DNA from: Vesta saturnalis
Lineage: Eukaryota; Arthropoda; Insecta; Coleoptera; Lampyridae
Reading direction: 5' to 3'
Length of the DNA stretch: 64,000 bases
NCBI GenBank assembly: GCA_036346205.1
Contig: JARFJB010002412.1
Location: 762,501-826,500 of the forward strand
This document shows positions 56,118 through 64,000 of this stretch, one piece after another. Below the pieces are notes generated by a model. It was given only the letters and a program-made list of their open reading frames with translations, ran no database searches and was not told the DNA's origin. A program made the translations under genes and the position numbers. The stretch's first letter is position 1. Each line of letters starts with the position of its first letter.

Positions 56118-56642
56118 ATGTCTGCTAGCCCAGTACAGAACAATTGGGATGATAGGGAGTGCTACCAACCATTATCACTTTTTAATCTAAGTGTGCGTCG
56201 AGCATGTGAACTAATTCCCAACTGGGGCAATTTGGAAAAAAAGGGCTACTGCCATCTACGACATTAGAAGCATTAAAGAATACATATGAAGATGTGCAAT
56301 GGAATACTGAATGGTTTGCCAAGATAGATAAAATAATTCTCTACTTCCACCGTCATGCCTTCATGGGTAATTTGGGATATTAGTCACACACTTTTGCTCT
56401 TCATACTCGTTATCACCTTGCTGGCCACATGCATTTATGCTTTCACTGCTACAAAGCACTGAAACCAAGTGAATACCGAGTTATTGACCATCATACACAT
56501 ACGGATAGATGGGTCGCAATTTACCACGTCACACCAAGAATACTGGTGCTCATCGTGTAGAGCGCCCCTAACAATGCTGCACGAGGTATATGAAGGTGAT
56601 TCATGCATACTCTGGGGAGAAGTGTATTATTTCGACAATTAG
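56118..56642 (+). pseudogene. Zinc-ribbon-tailed Polinton protein, unidentified
   Basis: ATG at 56118 (MSASPVQNNWDDRECYQPLS). A shift in the A-run near 56236 leads to STTLEALKNTYEDVQWNTEW, a stop at 56381, and the same frame continues with CFHCYKALKPSEY. A last shift near 56545 gives CSSCRAPLTMLHEVYEGDSC, ending at 56642. CxxC...CxxC about 35 residues apart indicates a zinc ribbon. About 170 residues in total. No family recognised. It lies last before the right TIR, facing away from the TCAAGG region. It may be a regulator or an end-binding protein (inference). Confidence 0.45.
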
Positions 56643-56756
56643 TTTTTTATAATGTATATATTGTATATAATAAATTATTTCCTGTTAGTATCTTACTGCG
56701 TTCTACGGTGAGAATATGTGCGACGTGACACCAACCTTTTATTATCCCGTCGTACT

Positions 56757-56839
56757 TTTTACACCTTACAGTGTGATATTCTTAGAAATGTGCGACCTTG
56801 GGAAAGTTGTGTGCTCCAAAAGTCTCCTACAGTCTTACC

Positions 56840-56920
<81 letters not shown>

Positions 56921-56923
56921 TCT
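56757..56923 (-). repeat. Right TIR of the Polinton, with (AT)n 56843-56915
   Basis: Reverse complement of the left TIR: CCTTGGGAAAGTTGTGTG, then CCTAC, (AT)n and terminal TATTCT. Confidence 0.7.
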
Positions 56924-56939
56924 AATAAGAAATAGTATA

Positions 56940-57072
56940 TTAAAACGCAAGTATTATAAGTCACCCTAGTGGTGCACGCATCTAGGTTTGAGGCGCGAGG
57001 AGCGTAGCGACCAGGGTCCCGATGGAATACGTGCGCCAAGTGACTTATGAAACGTGGGTTTTACGCTATTTT
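56940..57072. repeat. ~130-bp imperfect inverted repeat (MITE-like)
   Basis: AAAACGCAAGTATTATAAGTCAC on the left pairs with GTGACTTATGAAACGTGGGTTTTA on the right at about 18 of 24 positions. Inside are CTAGTGGTGCACGCAT against ATACGTGCGCC and a GC-rich GAGGAGCGTAGCGACCAGGG. It lies 17 bp outside the Polinton end. Confidence 0.55.
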
Positions 57073-58020
57073 TATATTGCGGAAAATAATTTTAAAATAT
57101 CATTTAAATTTGCAACTGAGTAAATTCATTAAATAGAATTTTTTAGATGTTTGAGTTGGTAATACTCAAATGTCATACAATAATATCAATATAGGTTTAA
57201 TTTCAGAACTTATGAATTGTTATATAATGTGATATTCCTTTATTCATTCTGTTACAGCGCAATGAACACACATATTTATGTTTACAGTATAAATCGAATC
57301 ATTTAATCGAATAAAACTGATCAGTACACTGGTACTACTTAACAGTTTCATATTAAATTAGGTTCATAATTCAAGTCATTCAAGTATCAAAGAAGACGTC
57401 CATAAGATAATAATGTAGTTGTATCCCATTCAATTATCTTATAAAAAATGAAAACATATTGTATACTTTTGCAAAATATGACTTAATTATATATTCTAAA
57501 ATATTATCTGAAAAAAGTGATATATTTGTTTTGAAAAAAATACTTTAAAAATTTTTAAACCATACATACACTCGTACATACATATGTACCCATAGTAATT
57601 TTGTTTTTGAAAATGTACTTTCTAAGGTAATTAAACATTTATAACTATCTATTTTTTTAATTTAAATCAAACGGTTTCTCATTTGAGTAGGTTAACTTCC
57701 GATGGTGCACCACATTCTGCAGAAGATCATACTGATGTTTTTATTGATGACTCATCTATTTCTGGAAACTCCCACACTGCTGATAGTCAATTCGACTCGG
57801 ATACAAATAAAAGCTTTGATTTTGAAGAGCTTTGTTTTGGAAGTTATGTGGGAAGTAATCCTACATTTACGATTAGTGGTCCCCGATTTATCCACATTTC
57901 CTATTTTTTAGGTCAGCTTAAATCTTTAAAACACAGAGGTATACTGTAACTAAACTTTTGCAAATGTTTATAATTAATATCTTGTTTTTGGGATATGATT
58001 GATCATTTTTTGACATGAAA
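57073..58020. other. AT-rich, one unidentified 88-codon frame
   Basis: A + frame at 57683-57949 (SAEDHTDVFIDDSSISGNSH) is acidic and Ser-rich, with codon-like composition, but has no known motif. Nothing else was recognised. Confidence 0.35.
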
Positions 58021-58039
58021 AAATAGAGGGCTTGCAAAG

Positions 58040-58420
58040 CATACTTTCTTTTAATTGTCAAGTATGCAATATTTAATAAACGAGTGTTAACACCTTGCGT
58101 ATCAGCACTACTAATTTCGTTAGGATCAAGTTTTTCTTTTATTTTACTCCATAACTCAATATCTCATGGAGTTAAATCTGGCGATCTGGATGAAAATCTA
58201 CACTTACTTCTGCATTGCAATGTGCAGGAGCTCCATCAAGTGTATACCAACACGTTCGGTATTTTGCAAGTGAAAAACTGTATTGTGAATTTCTCAAGCT
58301 ACGTTTGTAAAGTGTCTACATATTTCATGGAATTTAGAGTTGTTTATTATATATCAGATAACATACTTGATCATCCATCAGCAAATAGAAGGCATTAAAA
58401 CTGAATTAGCTTCTCTTGAC
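58040..58420 (-). pseudogene. Mariner-like transposase DDE fragment
   Basis: On minus, WYTLDGAPAHCNAEV, then FHPDR, and in a shifted frame RSPDLTP (next codon a stop) then DIELWSKIKEKLDP. This matches the QQDGAPxH...RSPDLTPxDFxLW region of mariner-like transposases, where the second catalytic Asp sits in DGAP. Only this core is identifiable and frames are broken. It could belong to the same broad family as the helix-turn-helix fragment at 4.9 kb. Confidence 0.6.
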
Positions 58421-59880
58421 ATGCAGATTTTCATTGACTCAAAAATGACGATTACGTTAAATGATTATATTAAAAAAATTCAACCCATGTAAAGGTGACC
58501 TATCCATGGTTAGAAAGATGTATTTGTTAGCTTTGAACGTCAAAAAGAATATACATATCTTTTCTAATTACAAATGTAACCTTTTCTAGACCACTGTGTG
58601 CATTGGAGATATATCAGGATCAAAGAATCGCGTTCCTAGGCATTATCTGAGTGCAGACAAGTTGCAGCTTCTTACTGCTCATAATTACGTAGATATTATC
58701 ATTTAACTGAAGCCATGTTTTCGTAAAACGAATAGAATCAACGTATATCTCTAAAATAGTCATAAGTAATTCCAGGAATATGTTAACAATAATTATCCAG
58801 AAATAAACGTAGATTCTGAACAGTGAATAATATATAGGTTATACCATTTGAAAAAACAATGTTGCCATTAGTTTCTAGAAGAAGCGGCAATGATGCACTA
58901 TTGAAAATATTTTAGATCGATAGATCATCCCTACTAGCCTATTTTCAAACTGGTAGCTTTCTTGTTCTTCAAGATACGTTCCTGTATATAAATTGCATTG
59001 TGGTTATATGTGGAAGAACATTTATAGTTTGGTGGCTGTTCAGACGTTTGCTTAATTGTTCTTAAAGATTAGTTTAAGTTGTATTTCATTGTTGCCAAAA
59101 AGCTACTCTTGTGTATGTACAATGTACACACAACAAATAAATTATTTGCTTTCTGAAAAAAGGAAATTGCAGGAAGAGAAGAGTAAAAATAATGGGGTCT
59201 AAGGACATAGTAAGCGAAAGGAAGGTTGCAGAATATTACTTTTCCATCAGTGGTGAATATTTCAGCGCTTATATTGTATCCCGCAATCCAGGTGGATATA
59301 TTTTATGAGGTGGATGTAGGCACTTTCGGGATTTAGACGACGTTAAATTGCCAAACATTATAAAAAATTTCAATATGCACGAACATTGCAAGACATTGCA
59401 AAATAAAACTTGGTTCAAATCATCCTGTATGCATAATTCGTAACAATATGTGATTAACTTCTTAATCAGAGCAAGCAAAAAAAAGTTCCAATTGCCATAA
59501 CTTGCGTTCCCTGGTTATGACACACTAAGATGTAATTAATGGTCTTATCAATTCTCTCTTCTTGGATGACGCTAATAAATTTTATTACTGTAGAATAATA
59601 TCCCGCTTTTTGGACTGCTTTATTAGAGAGCGCTCTACGATTACTAGCGTATGGTCCATGTGCCAGGTATAATTGGTCAACTTCTTAGAGTTGAACCTTG
59701 TGCAGTACTAATGCACGATAATGCACCCAACTTTGTCAATTTGCTCGAACATGTAGTTGCAGATTTCGTAGACCTCAATACGTATGAACTACGTTTTTGA
59801 AGTAATACATTTAGCGGTTTTATGTTCCGTTGCACTGTCCAGAAAGCATTTTCATTTGCAAAAAAAATGGATTGGACCTA
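58421..59880. other. Decayed sequence, possible transposase trace near 59650
   Basis: A + reading near 59655-59800 (VHVPGIIGQLLRVEPCAVLM, then HDNAPNFVNLLEHV) resembles a Tc1-type DNAP block, but too little survives to call it. The rest holds no recognisable gene. Confidence 0.3.
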
Positions 59881-59899
59881 TTGGTTAATTATGAGTGAA

Positions 59900-61020
59900 T
59901 GAGTTTAGTGAAGTGGGTCTGGGATACCTAGGGTACAGATTTTAAGTAGCCCGGCGTGCCAGATCTTTTCAAATCCTTGCTTAATATCCAAAAAGAGTAG
60001 AAAATTGCCTTGAATGTGATTTATGCTTCGGTGGTCTCTGTATCCAGCTTCAACAAGGAGTCTTGGCAAGATCGGTTAGATCAGAAGCCGAATTGGCTAT
60101 CGCGAAGAAGTTAATTGGATTCTAGGTGATATATTAGCCGCTTGGAAAGAATCCGCTGAAAGTATTTTTTGAAACACCCCATGAAACAACTAGCAGTTGT
60201 AGGAAGAGAGAATGGTAGGGTAGGAATGAAGTTTAGGTGTGATGGTAGTGAAGGTTGATTTGCAGACCTTCGAAAAGGGGGAAAGTGTAATACATTTATT
60301 GTAAATGTCGATCAGTAAATTGAGGGTTTTGTCGAGTAGGTGTTAACTGACAAATTTGGGTGATTTTGTGAAGTATGTGATGAGTTGGTCGTAGTTAATG
60401 GGATTCCCCTTTTCCAAATGGACGTCGTGAAGCTTTTGGAGCTGGAATAGCTCAAGGCGACTTCAGAGACGTTAGTTATATTATATGTGAAGTTTAGGGT
60501 CATCATGGGATTGGACAATGATGAAAACCGAACATGTCGTCCTTCACTTGGCTTGTGGAAATGAGCTTGCTCTGAATTTATGAGACGTGATTTTACTTCT
60601 AGTCAGTCTACTGCACTGTTGATAGAATACTGTACTGTCAAGGTAGTCTGATTCGGACCTGGCCTTTCCTTCACGAGTATATGCTTGTTGATTTTACGTC
60701 TGATTAAGGCTTTAAGGCGATTGTGTCCGCCGTGAAAGGCGGGTCCGTTAATGTTAATAAATAATTGACAATAGATTCGTCTTTTCAATTAGGCCCAGTT
60801 CACGATGTATCGATGACTAGTGGTAATGAGATTTCGGGCACCTTCAGCATTAACAGAAGATAAGTCGTTAGTCACTCCCAGGAGATCTTCAGATGTTACA
60901 GCCAGTATCGGAACGGGTTTTATCACGGTATAGGTCCGAGTTCGTAGGGGAGCTAGACAAAGTGAAGTGTGGACCAAAATTAGTAAATTCCTATAAAGCG
61001 AAATAGTGAGCAATGAATAT
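59900..61020 (-). pseudogene. LINE remnant, minus strand
   Basis: From 60200 down, LLRDSQFGF, then SLLKL and LLFLDIKQGFEKIWHAGLLK match RT domains of non-LTR retrotransposons (the FLDxxxAFDxxWHxxLL block holds a catalytic Asp). Upstream minus frames 61013-60789 (LAPLRTRTYTVIKPVPILAV), 60788-60603 and 60518-60312 are probably the end of the endonuclease and the linker. The order fits one 5'-truncated copy read leftwards. The block with FADD is missing, as the copy ends near 59900. Stops occur throughout. The clade is not determined. Confidence 0.6.
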
Positions 61021-61510
61021 TGGCATGGAGAAAGTAATCTGAGGTAAAGGCAGTAAATGCAGTAGGCCGATAAGAGCCGTATTCCGTTACCATTTCTTGT
61101 GGAATCACCAAACCGTAAGAGGGATTAAGTTGCGACCTAAGTTGGGTAGGTTGTACCAGTAATTTAGAAGACCGTCAGAAAGTATATTTGGGCAGGGTGG
61201 GTTGTAGGGGAAGTAAATATTGGAAATAGCAAAGTGCGATATCTCCGGCCCGGGTGCAGATGATTCAATCCGTGGAGACCGTTAAGTATATTTGAAATGA
61301 ACCTCAAGGATAATGTTTTCTAGAGCCCGTTCAATTATTTGATGTCTGTACATGTGTGCTACTGGCTAATACCATTGCTAGTCCTTGAACTCTACACTAT
61401 GAACACTTTTAACATACGGTACAAAAAAAAACCGATTGCGATGTAATTCCTTTAGCGGAAATTATCTTGAGACAAATTTTCGTAAGTGTTTTGTGTGTTT
61501 GTAATCAGAT
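61021..61510. other. No gene recognised
   Basis: Moderately GC sequence continuing upstream of the LINE remnant. It may be more of the same element, but without a clear motif. Confidence 0.35.
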
Positions 61511-61672
61511 AAATCACACACGCACGCAAGACCGTCCACATGCATACGCTCACACACTCACACTCATACACCTACAGACACACACACCCACACACCACAC
61601 ACACACACACGTACGCACGCACATCCACATGCACCCACCCACACACGCACATACATACATACACACACACAC

Positions 61673-61754
<82 letters not shown>

Positions 61755-62045
61755 TACACACGTACCCACGCACGCACACATTCCCTGAAAGACGCAGACA
61801 CAGACGCAAACATGCAGACACTCAGATAAGCAGACAAGCAAACACGCAGAAGTGCACACGTGCAGACGAGCAAAGTCGCAGACGTACAGACGCTCAGACG
61901 CACACATGCATAGATGCACTGACGTATAAACACACAGACACGCAGACACGTAGACACGCAGAGACGCAGACCAGCAGACACGCAGACACCCAGCCATGCA
62001 GACACGCAGACACGCAAACACGCAGACACGCAGACACAGATATAA
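61511..62045. repeat. (CA)n microsatellite and (GCAGACAC)n minisatellite
   Basis: At 61511-61790 the sequence is (CA)n with interruptions; 61680-61750 is a pure run. From 61791 to 62045 it is a degenerate array of 6-8-bp units such as CAGACACG. Long frames here are artefacts. Confidence 0.92.
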
Positions 62046-63340
62046 ATACACACCGATACACATACACACATACGTATACCTTTACTGAGTCTGCGCTCGT
62101 TGATCTGCTGTCGTGTTGACGCAGATGACAATAACACGTTGTGCTTTTCAAAATCTCAAAAAAAGTTTGCATGATAATGTATTATATCTCTCGAACGACT
62201 ATATCCCCTTTTAATAAGTTGTATTTTGAGCGTTACATTCTATTAATCTCTGTTATTATCACAGTGTATACAATAAAATGCATAAATTGTCATATTTAAA
62301 TAGACTCATTAGACATTTTGTAGGTAATATTTATTAAATTTTGGTTACCCACTCAAAAAATGTTTCGAGTCAATTTCTTTGTTATTTAATTATTCCTTAG
62401 TTAGCAGTTATTCTTAAAAAAAAGCTTAAACCTACTCATGCTATAATGAACCAAATTTAAATTGTATTGATCATAATAATATAAAAGATAAAATCTATAT
62501 ATGGAGAATTGAAACTGTTATTATGCGTCAATTACGTAGGTGACAATATAAAAGTAATCTAAATATAAAAACGTAAATATATACTTATCAACTAAGGTTA
62601 CATGTTGCAATATTAAAGACGTTGTTATATTTGAAACGTCTTCATAAATACCCAAATTTGCTGATACAAATCAATACTTATAAATGTTGAAACTTGTACA
62701 AAAGAATAGGATATAATAATTTGTACCCTAAGGTAGATCTGATACAAGTTGTATGTCAAACCTTTTACCATAAACATAATTAATCCTCAAAAAGTGGGAT
62801 GTTAAATGTACATTTTTAAAAGGAATCTTACGTTTTTAGGGAAATTTTTCGAAAGACTGCGCTCGTTTTGTTCGTTTGTCCTTCCATCCGTCTGTTATTC
62901 GTCTAACTGGAGAACGAAATAGCAAGCTATCCCAAACCTTAGCAAATCGATTTCTACAAGTCCAAGAATGATAGCTACTGAATAAGAGCCGTATCAAAAG
63001 TCGAGTTTGCGAATGCGTACTGGTTTAACTAGGTAGGAGCGGTACAGTAACAAAAAAATTAGGGTTGCCGTACACACACTTAAACCGAATAACATAACTA
63101 TTCAAATAAAATCAAAACTATTCAATAACACAAAACAACGTAATACCACTAAGAAAAGAGTGATCAGAGCTGAAGAGGAGAAGCACTCCTGAACAGTACG
63201 AAGAATATAACATAATATTCCTTCACACCATTCCCTTGCGGGGTTGCAATACAATCCCTGCCTCTTATTTATTTTTCATTCACAACCTTTGTCCATGCTT
63301 CCTATGTCTGCATACCTCACTAGCTTCAGCAAGATTCATA
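62046..63340. other. AT-rich, no gene recognised
   Basis: Short frames without motif. TTTGTTCGTTTGTCC near 62866 is low complexity only. Confidence 0.45.
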
Positions 63341-63342
63341 CA

Positions 63343-64000
63343 TTATTTCTGACGTGTCCTTTTATTTTTAAAACTACTTATCTTTCTTTCTTTTATCGTA
63401 CATTCTACTAGATTCAGGCAAGTTTTACGCGGCCTACCAGACTCGGCCTTACCTCTAACCTCACCCACATATATTTGTTTCGTTAATCTTGCGTTGTTCA
63501 TTCTCTCAATGTGACCAAACCAACGTAATGTACTAGTTTTATATCTATCCATCATCGTCTTTTCCTCGCCACACTCCGTCATTATACACTCATCTTTTAT
63601 CTTATCACTTCTTGTTTTACCACATGCGCTTCTAAGAAATCTCATACAACGGCATTTATTTCTCTTTCGTGATTTTTTTTGACATACCCATATTTTCACT
63701 TCCATACAGTACTGGCGGGACAAACACGCTATTATAGATTATTCGCTTCGCAGCTAGACCCATGCTTTTGTTTCTCATTATCGTCCACATACTTCCAACT
63801 ACTTTCGTTCCAGCATTGACCCTTCATCGAATCTCGCCATCCATTGTACCATCTGCAGTAAACAGTCTACCCAGATATACCAACTCGTTCACTTGTTCCA
63901 CAATTTCAACCTGCAGAGCAAATACTTTATTCTCCTTTCCACCTTCCAGATTGAACACCATAATCTTAGTTTTGTTCACGTTTACCTTAGGTCCATGCTC
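63343..64000 (-). pseudogene. LINE RT C-terminus, running off the window
   Basis: On minus from 64000: MVFNLEG, then VEQVNELVYLGRLFTADG, RVNAGTKVVGSMW, SVFVPPVLYGSE and, after a shift near 63690, CRCMRFLRSACGK, STLRWFGHIERMNNARLTKQ and GRPRKTC. This is the C-terminal half of an RTE/CR1-like LINE protein: the post-RT YLGxxxxxDG block, LLYGSExW and the LRWFGHxxRM...GRPxxxW tail. One frameshift is visible. The catalytic RT core would lie beyond 64000. The 3' end is near 63343. Confidence 0.75.

Larger units (their letters stand above)
42626..56923. mobile_element. Decayed Polinton (Maverick) element, 14.3 kb
   Basis: The gene set is diagnostic: PolB, penton-like minor capsid protein, adenain-like protease, PLA2/core protein, FtsK-HerA-type ATPase, DUF8207-like protein, retroviral-type integrase with chromodomain, and major capsid protein. 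Short TIRs are visible: 42788-42845 matches the reverse complement of 56757-56814 (core ACAACTTTCCCAAGG), and GTAGG next to (AT)n occurs at both ends. Outside the (AT)n lie AGAATATA (42626) and its partner TATTCT (ending 56923), giving AG...CT termini. The flanking hexamers AATGAT and AATAAG agree at four of six positions, so the target duplication is decayed or the ends are slightly misplaced. Nearly all genes are broken. Confidence 0.85.

Noticed and set aside
61467..62172. Frames up to 195 codons rich in Val-Cys or Thr-His
   Set aside because: Artefacts of the (CA)n and GCAGACAC arrays.

Overview
No host gene is recognisable in this window. It is AT-rich (A+T clearly above 60%), full of long (AT)n tracts, and packed with transposable-element types usual in arthropods: a piggyBac-family element, mariner-like pieces, a Penelope-like element, several LINEs and two Polinton (Maverick)-type elements. 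The source is most likely an insect or another arthropod. I cannot name the species.

Layout. 1-5.4 kb: an element with ~250-bp terminal inverted repeats (TIRs) holding a broken helix-turn-helix transposase start. 7.6-8.6 kb: a decayed DDE transposase. 8.7-10.5 kb: two inverted Penelope-like fragments between (AT)n tracts. 11422-22319: a compact element with ~1.05-kb TIRs, AG...CT ends and a perfect 6-bp target duplication. Its only sizeable gene is a spliced, frameshifted protein-primed-type family B DNA polymerase. A 2.67-kb piggyBac element (TTAA on both sides) has landed inside its right TIR. 24.2-27.2 kb: a transposon-derived fragment, a tRNA gene and a LINE. 29165-36049: an element whose TIRs are built from ~178-bp tandem units and which carries one ~1,580-codon decayed gene of an uncharacterised animal family. 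40.3-41.6 kb: another LINE. 42626-56923: a decayed Polinton with PolB, minor capsid protein, adenain-like protease, phospholipase A2/core protein, packaging ATPase, DUF8207-like protein, integrase with chromodomain, a shrunken major capsid protein and several unidentified genes. 58-64 kb: mariner and LINE remnants and large microsatellites.

How the parts relate. The Polinton genes form blocks: PolB, ATPase, the DUF8207-like gene, integrase and a zinc-ribbon gene on +; capsid, protease and major capsid on -. Two divergent intergenic regions probably act as shared promoters, and one carries a dense TCAAGG array. Every essential Polinton gene except the minor capsid protein is damaged, so the copy looks dead. 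The compact PolB element lacks integrase and capsid genes but keeps Polinton-style ends, which suggests it was integrated in trans by a Polinton-type integrase. Both polymerase genes carry short spliceosomal-type introns (51-57 nt). Family assignments rest on motif recognition only; no searches were run.
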